Shown here one piece after another: positions 54,754 through 64,000 of a stretch of DNA of 64,000 bases; position 1 is the first letter of the stretch; each line of letters begins with the position of its first letter. The notes beneath the pieces were generated by a model. It did no database searches, was not told where the DNA came from, and was given only the letters and a program-made list of their open reading frames with translations. The stretch covers positions 62,232,591 to 62,296,590 of the forward strand of contig OZ038380.1 in assembly GCA_964036045.1 (NCBI GenBank), written 5' to 3'. The stretch comes from Eutreptiella sp. 'Long Island Sound 2002'. Taxonomy: Eukaryota; Euglenozoa; Euglenophyceae; Eutreptiales; Eutreptiaceae. The translations under genes and the position numbers were made by a program.

Positions 54754-55776
54754 CATGGCCATCTGGGGCCGGCTCGGGAGGCCGTGGCCCTGATCCAGCA
54801 AGCCCTGTCGGGGACTAGGCAGAACCCCACTATGGTGGAATCGTCGCCCACTCCAATGAGTGGATCGCGGCGGTTTCCCTTCATGGTGGAGGAATCTCCT
54901 GCCTTGGGAGCGTATCCCAATCCTCCAAGCGGATCCAGGCTAAATCCTACGATCATCGAGGAATCCCGCACGCAAATCGAGGAGGATGAGTGTGACGGGT
55001 GGTTCCCCCTGGCGTTGGAACAGGGGAACGACGATGAGGAGGAGGAGATTGGTGTGTTGGAACGTCATGAACTCCATCATTCCCCTATTTCCGTTGCCTC
55101 GTCGCCTGCACCTCCTGAACCTATGTCAGGGACCAGGGATCGCCCCATGCTTGTGGAAGAATCCCCGGTCTCCCACTACATCACGGGGGAGGACTCTCCG
55201 GCCCCTCAGTTCATTGTTGTGGAAGAGTCCCCGGTGCCTATGAGTGGCGTCAAAAACCGCCCGTGTCTTGTCGTGGAATCTCCAGAGCCTACGGAGGACC
55301 GGGTCGGTACTACATCTCCAGTGCCTATGAGTGGCACGAAAGATCGCCTATCCCTAGTGGATGATTCTCCGGCAATGCCCAAGGTCAACAATCTGTGCTT
55401 GGGGGGAGGGAATCCGGTAAAGGGAGGTTCAGCAACCCTCCCAATAAACTTGGTCCCTCCCCCCACAAATACATCTCCTACGGAGGACCCCCAACTGCCC
55501 AATGGGGGCGGGGATCCAGAGGTTGCAACGGGATCGGAGCCTGTTTTTGCTTCCCATCCGAGAGCCCATTCACCTATGGTGGTTCATGAGTCACCACAGT
55601 ATATTTTGGTGGACGAGTCCCCACCCCCACCGCCGCGGCTGAATACTGTTAGTCCTGTTCCCCCTCTGCCGTCATCCCGCCACCGCCAGGTGGCTTACAT
55701 TGAGCACGTGCAAGGAATCTCGCACCTGGTTCGGCCATCTAGTGGTGGGGGTTCGGGGGGGGGGAAATTCCTCTAG
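54754..55776 (+). CDS. Second LTR-type element: N-terminal Gag region with degenerate 'PMSG..VEESP' repeats
   Basis: The frame is open from 54754 with no in-frame ATG near the start (the ATG at 54755 is in another frame and stops after 12 codons), so splicing or a non-AUG start may apply. At least six imperfect copies of P-M-S-G-[TSV]-[RK]-x-[RN]-P-x-[LM]-V-[ED]-E-S-P occur, for example SGTRQNPTMVESSP, SGTRDRPMLVEESP, SGVKNRPCLVVESP and SGTKDRLSLVDDSP. Acidic and Pro-rich overall. The frame ends at a G-run near 55750 where the next frame takes over. Confidence 0.5.
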   Translation, partial: HGHLGPAREAVALIQQALSGTRQNPTMVESSPTPMSGSRRFPFMVEESPALGAYPNPPSGSRLNPTIIEESRTQIEEDECDGWFPLALEQGNDDEEEEIGVLERHELHHSPISVASSPAPPEPMSGTRDRPMLVEESPVSHYITGEDSPAPQFIVVEESPVPMSGVKNRPCLVVESPEPTEDRVGTTSPVPMSGTKDRLSLVDDSPAMPKVNNLCLGGGNPVKGGSATLPINLVPPPTNTSPTEDPQLPNGGGDPEVATGSEPVFASHPRAHSPMVVHESPQYILVDESPPPPPRLNTVSPVPPLPSSRHRQVAYIEHVQGISHLVRPSSGGGSGGGKFL

Positions 55777-57992
55777 GTGGGGGGGCGCCAGCACCTGTTG
55801 CTGCGCGCCCCACACCGCCGTCTCGCCCTGCGGGGGGCCCCTCTGGTCCCTCCGTGGCATGGGGAGCCTGCTGGGGGGGGCGGTGGTGGGTCATCTCCTC
55901 CTCGTGGAGGGGGGGGTTCCATCTTTTCGACATTCTGGGGGCGCCACTCCTACACGGGGGGAGGAAGACCTACGGCACATCTGTGGCTGTCCCTGGTGTG
56001 TGGTGCACTATGAAACGTGCATCCAATCTCTGATGGCACAGGTGAGTGACCTGCGAGCTCAGATTTCAGAGTTGCAGCGATCCCATCAGGAACGTTCTCA
56101 GGCAGTAGCCTCTACCGCGGGCATCAGTCAGTCCTACGGGGACCGGATGACCCAAATCTTGTCTACATTGGCTAAATGTGACGCGGCGGTTCAGGGCTAC
56201 CGACAGGATTCTAAGGTGGTGGAGGCTAGCGTGGCAGATCATCTTAAGATGTCCAACGGCAACACGGCTAAGTGCTTTAGCGCAGTGGAGTCGCTCGCTA
56301 CACGTTACGCTGCCGTTGCATCTAGGATCGATGCGTGGGACCACTGGTACTCCACGCCTGCAGAACACGTTACGGTGGTCCTGCCCCCGCCATCGGCGCC
56401 TCCACCCGTTTCTGGTCCTGAACCGGTGGCGCCTACGGCGCCCATGGGCGCGTCATCCGGTTCATCCAGTGGTCGGTGTGTCCTTCCTTTCTCCGTCCAC
56501 CCATCCGGCGATTGCATCTACCATCCGAACGCTTGTCCGGATTCAGGGGGGGCCGAGGGGGGGGGGGGAACACAACGAACACCCCCACCCCCAAGAACCT
56601 ACTTCGTGGAGGGGAATCGCCCAAAAGCAGAAGGAACCTGCTATTCCTGTGTGGAGAGCGACGCCTAAGGGCGAAGAACACCCCACGGAGCCTACGGCCC
56701 CGTGGGCCAATGAGGAGGAGATCACCTCTTCGTTGGGGAACATTAATCCCCTCACGAAAAATGTTTTCACTTCCCCTGGGAAACCTTGGTACACGCCCTC
56801 TCATCCTACGGACACGTGTACAGTCTCTCCAGTGAAGGTTGCACCAAGTGCAAGTGGAGGTGCACCCCCAACCATGGCTCCCCCTGCTTACCACCTGTGC
56901 CAAATGCCTTTGGTGCAAAATAGTTACACCAAAGCGGTGGAGGATAGTGATATGCCTGAACCGCAATTTAATGGGCACTTAGAGAGCTACGACGAGTGGG
57001 TGGAGGAGCATCAACAATGGTCCGGGGGGTGTGATCCTATGTACCGAAAGGCCAACGAGGCAAAAATGATTTTGAGTACCTTGCCCCCATGGCTAAAGGC
57101 GATGATCGATGCCCGGGTTGCCGAGGCCACCAACCGCACATGCACGGCCCCCACCCTCAAAGAGTTGTGGGACTTTTTGGAACAACGTTTCCACGAGTAT
57201 GACCCCTTAAGGGCCGATGAAAGGTGGCGAGCCCTCACCCCGAGGGTGGTTAAAGGACAAGTGACCCTTATCGACCTTGAAGATTTCTATGCTCTTCGGC
57301 AACGTTTGTTGCCTCTGAGCAATGAGACTCGTCCCCACGTGATCCGGGAGCAGCTCCTAAGCAACCTCCCGTGGATCAAGGAGAAGGTCGTCAAGCAAGA
57401 GGGTAAGAATAGCCCAGACAGCTATGTGGTGGAATTTAGTGGTCTTGACCCTTCGCCGGGTCGTGCCCCATTCGAAAAAGAACTCAGGAAACATAGCGCT
57501 CAACGTTGCACTACGGTTCCTGAGATTGTTTCCTTTTCTGGGCCGGGGGTGATAGTTGATTGCAAAAACCCGTCTCTACAGGCGTGGATCTTGCAACTCA
57601 ACAAAACACCTCACACACGTGGCTACACTATGAAAGTGGAGCACCGTAGCCCTCCTTTGAACCCTGCGGAAATCTACGCCCTTGCCCATAAAAGCGTGTC
57701 GGAGAGGGAAGCTCTCGAACGCCCCAATAAGGGAGACAAGACGACGGTGACGTACACTCAACGCCCTTCTCACAATAGAACCGCGGTGAATGCGGTTAAT
57801 GCGGAGGCTACGGCGGACCCTAACACCTCCGAACCCGCTGACACCTCCGTCAACGCCGTGGGTCACCCTAAACCTCCGGCGAAGAAACCTGTCGACCCTG
57901 GGCCTAAACCGCCACCTACCTTTTGGGTTCCGTGTTGCAAACATTGGAAAACTTGTAAACAAACGGGAATGGACATGTCTTGGATGGATTGA
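55777..57992 (+). CDS. Second LTR-type element: Gag coiled coil and capsid-like domain (frame change at G-runs)
   Basis: From about 55970 one frame gives HICGCPWCVVHYETC and a coiled coil (IQSLMAQVSDLRAQISELQ...). At a G-run (56550-56570) the plausible frame changes and continues from EHNEHPHPQEP to the capsid-like domain: PEPQFNGHLESYDEWVEEHQ, MILSTLPPWLKAMIDAR, LKELWDFLEQRFHEYDP, LEDFYALRQRLLPLSNETRP, then a Cys-rich CCKHWKTC end. Layout matches LTR-retrotransposon Gag, with no similarity seen to the gypsy Gag elsewhere in the window. Ends at TGA 57990. Confidence 0.6.
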
Positions 57993-58799
57993 GGTGCCAC
58001 CAATACCACCCTTTGGACATGTAAGCCTAATTCTCCGTGCAATGACACTCATTGGAACATTGCAGGTAAGTCTAAAGGGGGTAAGCCTAAGGGTGGCGAT
58101 AAGGGTGGCGGTGGTGATAAGGGTGGTGGTGGTTATAAGGGTGGCGGCAGCAAGGGAGATAAAGGAGGCAAGGAAGCGCTGAACGGGCGCGGACGTTGGT
58201 AGGAGTGCCCAGAGGCGCCCCCTTCCAAAGAAGAAACCCTCGGGCACCCCTGTGACACTACTGTGGCTCTCGTTCCACCGAGAGTCATGAAGGGGCATAT
58301 AGTGACTAGTGAGATACAAACCGAACTTTCCGTTCAGGTTGTTTTGCCCATTGGAGAATTCAAGGCCTTCCGTGTTCCGGTGGATTTTGGGTGCCAGGCG
58401 GTCGCTTTGGCCAACCCCAATGTTTTTGGAGACCAAATCTCCAAAAAAAATGAATCCCCCCAACGGAGGCGCCTACTCCAAGCTGACAATGAGACGCCTT
58501 TGCCGGGGGGGGACGAGCAAATAGACGTCAAAATTCGATTTACGGGGGTTGTGGGTGGTAGTGTTTCACTTCCTCGTGTTGCCCAGTACGGCGTGTCCCC
58601 GTACCTTGTCCCGAATTTACCTTGGGATATGGTTTTGGGGCACCCATGGGGTTACGAACATTGTGTGAGCCATTTTGCCCGTATCAATTGTTTGTACTCT
58701 CACCATCCAGTGCACCCCCGTTTTTGGATCGAGGACTTCCGTGAAGCTCCACGAACCGGCAAACCATTTTTGGTTAAACCCATTCATGGTCACATATGA
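57993..58799 (+). CDS. Second LTR-type element: nucleocapsid-like Gly/Lys tail and atypical aspartic protease
   Basis: After the TGA the frame continues with a Lys/Gly repeat (KGGDKGGGGDKGGGGYKGG, about 58080-58170), then a TAG at about 58201. The ORF from 58263 has a retropepsin layout: VPVDFGCQAVALA with D41-F42-G43 in place of D-S/T-G, and WDMVLGHPWG (122-130) in place of the usual D(V/M)ILG block. The frame terminates in the inverted repeat at 58791, so the rest of Pol is cut off. Phe instead of Ser/Thr may mean loss of activity or a divergent protease. Confidence 0.5.
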
Positions 58800-58828
58800 T
58801 TTTACGATGTCGCCAGATCCCAAAATTC
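58791..58828 (+). repeat. Left inverted terminal repeat
   Basis: Pairs with 63886-63923 on the opposite strand, roughly three quarters identical over 38 bases by eye. Confidence 0.5.
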
Positions 58829-58999
58829 AGTTGCCGGACTACCGCTGAAACCGCCGCGGTCGCAATTTTCCCGCCGCCGCAAGCATTTTTGGCTCATTTT
58901 GCGAGATTTGTGCCAATTCTGTGCGCAGTTAAGCAGATTTAAGAAGCGCAATCTGCCAATCGCAATCATATCCCGCTCCTTTGATCAAATGACGGTCAT

Positions 59000-60120
59000 C
59001 CCATCAACTTTTAGGGAGATATTTCCAAAATACCGCCTTTTCGGGCCTTTTTTGGCACTTTTCCACGAAGAAAGTGGCATAAGTGGATCTCGGGGAGGTC
59101 TCATGAGATTTCAAATGGGTCAAGGCCAAACTAAGGTTAGTTTGGCCTTAGCAAACCACAATATTTGACCCTCAATGTTGGTGCATCAAGATAATTGAGT
59201 GGCGGGTGCCAAAATTGCCCCAAAACAGCCATATTTGCCCTTTTTAACTTGTAAATCTCGCATAAGTAGGTTTAGGGGAGGTGTCATGAGATTTCAAATT
59301 GCTCACCCTTGTTGCTAAGGTTAGTTTGGCCTTGGCAAAAAACCATATGTGACCCTACATGCTCTTGAATCAAGATGTATCAACGGCGGGTGCCAAAATT
59401 GCCTCAAAACAGCCATATTTGCCTTGTTTGACTTCTAATTCTAGTATAAGTAGATTTAGGGGAGGTATCATGAGATTTCAAATTGCTCCACCTTGTTCCT
59501 AAGGTTAGCTTGGCCTTGGCAAAACACCATATGTGACCCTGCATGCTCTTGCATCAAGATATATCAACAGTGGGTGCCAAAATTGCCTCAAAACAGCCTT
59601 ATTTGCCCTGTTTGACGTCCAATTCTAGTATAAGTAGATTTAGGGGAAGTGTCATGAGATTTGAAATTGCTCAACCTTGTTCCCTAGGTTAGTTGGGCCT
59701 TGGCAAACCACCATTTGTGACCCTAAATGCTCTTGGCTCAAGATGAATGAACGGCGGCAGCCAAAATTGCCTCAAAACAGCCATATTTGCCCTATTTAAC
59801 ATGTAATTCTCGTGTAAGTAGCTTTAGGGGAGGTATCATGAGATTTCAAATTGCTCAACCTTGTTCCTAACGTTAGTTCGGCCTTGGCAAACCACCATAT
59901 GTGACCCTAAATGCTCTTGGCTCATGATTAATGAACGGTGGGTGCCAAAATTGCCTCCAAACAGCCATATTTGCCCTTTTTAACGAGTAATTCTAGTATT
60001 GGTAGATTTAGGGGAGATGTCATGAGATTTCAAGTTGTTCAACCTCGTCCCTAAGGTTGGTTCGGGCCTGGTAAACCACAAATTATGACCCCAAATGCTC
60101 TTTGCTCAAGATAAATGATT
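59000..60120 (+). repeat. 184-bp tandem repeat, six copies
   Basis: TCATGAGATTT(C/G)AA recurs at 59101, 59284, 59468, 59652, 59836 and 60020. Units share AGGGGAGGT, TTGGCCTTGGCAAAC and CAAAACAGCCATATTTGCC. Degenerate pieces continue to about 60690. Confidence 0.85.
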
Positions 60121-60747
60121 GGAGGGTGCTAAAGCCCCCTCAAACCTGCCACATTTCCAACCCGTAATAATTGACGTAATTGAGGCAGTTTGAGAACATT
60201 GCCTGGCTTTGTGTTTGCGCTGCCATTGCTTCATTGCCCACATTGCACTCATATCATGTTTGTGACCTAACGAGGTATGGGGAAATTTTCATCCGGTTTC
60301 AAATTGGATTGTTGCCCATGTCATGTGTCTCGTTATGGGCAGATGAAATATCACACACACAACACACAACACACATCAGAACTTGCAAAGCAAATACCGT
60401 GCATTGCAACGCGCGTTGGATGGCAACCCAAAGAGCCGGCTTAGGCAATGTGCTAGAAACACTTGGTGGCAACAATCTCCCAAACAGCTGTATTTGCACT
60501 TTTGAACCCGCGATGGTTGATTTCATTGATGTTGTTGTGCTTTTGTGTGATTTGGCGTTAATGAAATTTTTCCCTAGAGCTCGGTTAGGCTTGCCAAGCA
60601 ACAAATTGTGACCCTACATGCCTTTTACTCAAGATAATCGTCCCGAGGGTGCAAAAAGTGCCCCTGAATAGCCATATTTGCACTTTTGAAGCCACAAATG
60701 TGGATTAGTGTGATTTCGTTGTGTTTTGGTCGTGATTACCAACCTGA
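60121..60747. other. Degenerate repeat remnants, no confident gene
   Basis: A 143-codon forward ORF (60180-60611) overlaps decayed 184-bp units and has no recognisable motif. Confidence 0.4.
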
Positions 60748-61338
60748 ATGGTTTGTGGAACCCAACAAGACAGCTCCCACAGTATCCGCGAGGATCGGGT
60801 AAAGTTTTTCGTACACAAGGGTGGTGTCAAGGGCCTGGACTGTATAGCTAGCGACCAATCCCGTCCTGGCTTCTACAAATTTTCGTTCCACCACGTCTTG
60901 CATTTCGTTTTCTTGGATCTCATGTTCAACGACACTTTTGTGATGTGCTCGTCAATTTTCGCACAAGCCCTGGGAACTGCTATTGGTGGGTCCACCTCCG
61001 CCCAATACGCTTCCATGGTCGTAGCTGAAAAGGAAATTGACTTGAACTCTTCTTCCCTACCCCCCATTGTTAGATATCGGGATAATTTCCTGGTCTTGGT
61101 TCTCCAGAGTTTTCTGCAACACACATCCGTGAACGAGTGTATTGCACAGGTATTGCGCCGACTTACTGAAACTATCCGTATGAACCTCACGCTGGAAGCT
61201 GTAACACCACGCCGGCCTTTTCTTGAAGCTATGGTCTTTGTTACTTCCAACTCAACCTTCAGCCCGAACTCCCGTGACATGCTGTCTTCATACGTCCCCA
61301 ACCAAATAGCTAAGTGTACACACTATGCACATAGTTGA
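60748..61338 (+). CDS. Reverse-transcriptase-like fragment (Penelope/telomerase-type motif spacing)
   Basis: Residues 45-60 (FSFHHVLHFVFLDLMF) and 73-90 (QALGTAIGGSTSAQYASM) resemble the segment before and including RT motif B in Penelope-like and telomerase-type enzymes (usually Q.rG.amG...s...an). Residues 107-116 (IVRYRDNFLV) fall where motif C, normally RY.DD, should be; the second Asp is Asn113. FLEAMV at 158-163 fits the later FLD motif. Motif A with its catalytic Asp is not clear upstream. At 196 codons it is much shorter than a full RT, so it is a fragment or highly diverged. It sits between two tandem arrays inside the inverted-repeat segment. Confidence 0.45.
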   Translation: MVCGTQQDSSHSIREDRVKFFVHKGGVKGLDCIASDQSRPGFYKFSFHHVLHFVFLDLMFNDTFVMCSSIFAQALGTAIGGSTSAQYASMVVAEKEIDLNSSSLPPIVRYRDNFLVLVLQSFLQHTSVNECIAQVLRRLTETIRMNLTLEAVTPRRPFLEAMVFVTSNSTFSPNSRDMLSSYVPNQIAKCTHYAHS

Positions 61339-61918
61339 AATATCACAGAGGAAATATCACAGTTGTGTCGGTCATTTTTTGCCCGCCTGTCCCATCTCTC
61401 GATTCAAGTGGTGGTTTGGCTTGCCGTTGTGGTGGTTGATGATTCTGCTGCGGTTGCAATCCATGATGCATGATGCATGATGCCCCACTTCTCTTCTCAA
61501 AGCAATGTCGTCTATCCCGCAAATTGGCGGTACTCTTCCAGTGTTGGCAAGGGAGCACTTGTGCATGTGGCTGCTGTGTTGGAGTTCCTGAGCAATGAGA
61601 TGTTGGAGCTTGCGAGCAACGCATCAAGAGAAAACAAGAAGTAGCAACGTATCACCCCTCGGCTCTTGATGGTATGCAGCGTGTGCAAGAGGCCTTGGCG
61701 GCCTTCCTCCCCCTCGTGTTCAAGGTGCCGCGTGTCCAAGATACAACATGTGTATGTACCGCATTTTTTTGGGACCTGGCTACAAGGGGACTGTTTCATG
61801 AGAATCAGTAACATCAAGAATGGGGCTGCGGGGGTGGGAAGACTGGGGGGGCTGCCGCCTAACACCACTGAACGTATTCAGCAAATGTAAACATTCACAA
61901 CAGCACATGCACATTACG

Positions 61919-61973
<55 letters not shown>

Positions 61974-62309
61974 TGAGAGAGAGAGAGAGACAGACAGAGA
62001 GAGAAAGAGAGAGAGAGTCCTTTGCGGGTGGGTCCTTGGGATCCCCACCTGTTTACACATATGATGCGCCTGTTGCCTACCCAACGTACAGTGGTCCGCT
62101 GCCCACTCCTGCATACACACAGGTGTATTGAGCAGATGCCCAAACGGCATTTTGCCAGCAACTTATTTTGTCTTTTCTTAACGCAACAACCCAGGTGTCC
62201 ATCCCACATCTCCGTTGCCTCTGCATGGCAGTGTGGTCTGCACAGGTCGGACCAAATGTCTCATCGAACCCATGCCGGCGCCTACGTGCACTTTTCTCGC
62301 ATCTTGCCC
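61339..62309. other. No gene seen; contains a GA microsatellite
   Basis: Only short ORFs without motifs. The microsatellite at 61920-62018 accounts for the low-complexity ORFs there. Confidence 0.5.
61920..62018 (+). repeat. (GA)n microsatellite
   Basis: About 100 bases of GA dinucleotides with a few GC, CA and AA interruptions. Confidence 0.95.
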
Positions 62310-63850
62310 AACAATGAAAAAATGTCCAAAAAATGGCCGTTTTTTGGTCAAAAGTCGAGTTTTTATGGCCTCAGACAAGCGGTTGAAGACCATTTTCCTT
62401 CCAAAATCGGCCAAAAAAGGCAGTTTTTTGGTCAAAAATTGAATTTTTTTGCCTTCAGCCAAGCAGTTGAAGACCCCCCCCCCTATTTTGAGGGTGCTGG
62501 ATGCAAAAAAGCAGGTTGTAGGCACACACAGATCAGGAAAACACAATTTACAGCATCCATATGCACCAAAATTTCCCATTTTTCATGAGAAAAACGGCAA
62601 AAAATGGCCGCTTTTTGGTCCAAAATTGAGTTTTTCGGCTTCAGACAGGCAATTGAAAACCCGCCGCCCTATTTTCAGGGTGCTGGATGCAAAAAAGCAG
62701 GTTCTAGAGAGAGAAAGATCACGAAAAATCAATTTACAGCATACATGTTTCATGAAAAAAACGGCCAAGAATGGCCGTTCTTGGTCAAAAATTGAGTTTT
62801 TCGGCCTCAGACAAGCATTTGAAGACCCCCCCCCCCCTATTTCAAGGGTGCTGGATGCGAAAAAGCAGGTTCTAGGCAGACACAGATCACGAAAACACAA
62901 TTTACAGCATGTGTATGCACCAACATTTGTCATTTTTCATGAAAAAAACCGGCCAAGAATGGCCGTTTTTTGGTCAAAGATTGAGTTTTTCGGCGCCAGA
63001 CAAGCATTCGAAGACCCCCCCCCCCATTTTGAGGGTGCTGGATGCGAAAAAGCAGGTTGTAAGGGCACACAGACGACGAAAACACAATTTGCAGCATCTG
63101 TATGTACCAAAACTTCCCATTTTTCATGAAAAATCGGCCAAAAATGGCCGTTTTCTGGTCAAAAATTGAAGGTTTTTGGCCCCAGACAAGCAGTTGAAGA
63201 CCCTTCCCCCCCTATTTTGAGGGTGCTGGATGCAAAGAAGCAGGATGTAGGCAGACACAGAGCAGGAAAACACAATTTACAGCATCCGTATGTACCAAAA
63301 TTTGCCGTTTTTCATGAAAAAGCGCAAAAAAAATAACCGTTTTCCGGTCAAAAATTGAGTTCTTTTGGCCTCAGACAAGCAGTTGAAGACCCCCCTCTCC
63401 ATTTGGAGGGTGCTGGATACGAAAGAGCAGGTTGTAGAGGCATATCTATCACGAAAACACAATTTACAGCATGCGTATGCACCCAAATTTGCCATTTTTC
63501 ATGAAAAAAACGGCCAAAAATGGTTGTTTTTCGGCCAAAAATTGAGTTTTTTTAGCTTCAGATAAGCAGTTGAAGACCCCCTCCCCCTATTTCGAGGGTG
63601 CTGGATGCTAACAAGCAGGTTGTAGGGGCACACAGATCACAAAAACGCAATTTACAGCATGCGTATGCACCAAAGTTTGCCATTTTTCATGGAAAAAAAC
63701 GGCAAAAAATGGCCGCTTTTTGGTGAAAAATTGTGTTTCTTGGCCTCAGCCAAGCAGTTGAAGACCTCCCCACCCCTATTTTGAGGGTGCTGGATGCGAA
63801 GAAACATGTTGTATGGGGACACAGATCGCCCAAACACAATTTACAGCATG
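62310..63850 (+). repeat. 187-bp tandem repeat, eight copies
   Basis: AGGGTGCTGGATGC or close variants begin at about 62491, 62677, 62845, 63032, 63220, 63407, 63595 and 63784 (spacing 186-189, one 168). Each unit carries a short palindrome, AACGGCCA...TGGCCGTT. Not related by eye to the left 184-bp repeat. Confidence 0.9.
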
Positions 63851-63885
63851 CCAACTACTTGAATGGGTGTTTTTTTTTATGTTGC

Positions 63886-63923
63886 AGGTTTTGGGATTTT
63901 TGGACGTCATAAAATCCTATGTG
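63886..63923 (-). repeat. Right inverted terminal repeat
   Basis: Reverse complement begins CACATAGGATTTTATGACG and contains ATCCCAAAA, matching the left end at 58791. Confidence 0.5.
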
Positions 63924-64000
63924 TAAGGTGTCACGTCAGTTCGTGTGGGGCATAACCTTTCCAATCATTGGGGCGGTCACTCCTACGCACCCGGCCCCGG
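63924..64000 (+). other. Right flank of the inverted-repeat segment
   Basis: One frame reads VSRQFVWGITFPIIGAVTP without stops and could be the continuation of the interrupted Pol, but it is too short to identify. Confidence 0.25.

Larger units (their letters stand above)
58791..63923. mobile_element. Segment bounded by inverted terminal repeats with subterminal tandem arrays
   Basis: The left end CACATATGATTTTACGATG and the reverse complement of the right end CACATAGGATTTTATGACG match at 16 of 19 positions, and a second block ATCCCAAAA matches further in. Inside are about six 184-bp repeats on the left, eight 187-bp repeats on the right and an RT-like ORF between. A target duplication is not clear (CATGGT before, TAAGGT after). 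Could be a DNA transposon with captured sequence, or a retroelement with inverted ends. Confidence 0.45.

Noticed and set aside
61895-62209. Ser/Leu-rich and Arg/Glu-rich ORFs over the GA tract
   Set aside because: Pure translation of a dinucleotide microsatellite.

Overview
The window looks like repeat-rich nuclear DNA from a eukaryotic microbe, most likely an alga or other protist. The reasons are nested LTR and non-LTR retrotransposons, a chromodomain on a Ty3/gypsy integrase, long LTRs, minisatellites, and no operons, rRNA or tRNA. I cannot name the organism. The gypsy pol reminds me of elements in predicted proteins of dinoflagellate-type algae, but that is recollection only. Almost everything recognisable is mobile DNA or its debris, and most reading frames are broken.

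Layout. (1) 1-3922: the end of a non-LTR-type ORF (RNase H plus zinc knuckle), then a Pro/His-rich ORF ending in four 246-bp tandem repeats. (2) 3923-17557: a rearranged gypsy block: 5'-truncated LTR, leader, gag, protease, a deletion removing RT/RNase H/integrase core, chromodomain, 3' LTR, then a second leader and the first 133 codons of gag. (3) 17558-22247: a 5'-truncated element ('element L') that starts in the same 246-bp repeats and ends in (TACC)n. (4) 22250-25697: a 530-bp dispersed repeat, 73-bp and 60-bp minisatellites, and the left half of a degenerate gene resembling PPi-type phosphoenolpyruvate carboxykinase. (5) 25698-47940: a complete gypsy/chromovirus of 22.2 kb with 3.03-3.04 kb LTRs (TG...CA) and a 4-bp target duplication (ctgg). 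It split the carboxykinase-like gene. Its own integrase was later split by an inverted element L (37670-42592) flanked by a perfect 37-bp duplication. (6) 47941-54220: the right half of the split gene, weak unknown ORFs, minisatellites and largely featureless DNA. (7) 54221-58799: a second copy of the 530-bp repeat followed by gag and an atypical protease of a different LTR-type element. (8) 58791-63923: a 5.1-kb segment with inverted terminal repeats, 184-bp tandem repeats on the left, 187-bp tandem repeats on the right, and an ORF resembling reverse transcriptase motifs between them.

Insertion order can be read from the nesting: the carboxykinase-like pseudogene is oldest, then the gypsy element, then element L; separately, the inverted-repeat segment lies in the second element's pol. 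The most unusual items are element L (large coding capacity, no RT in either 3' copy, unknown conserved domain, 37-bp duplications), the inverted-repeat segment carrying an RT-like ORF, and the series of perfect hairpins in the gypsy LTR.
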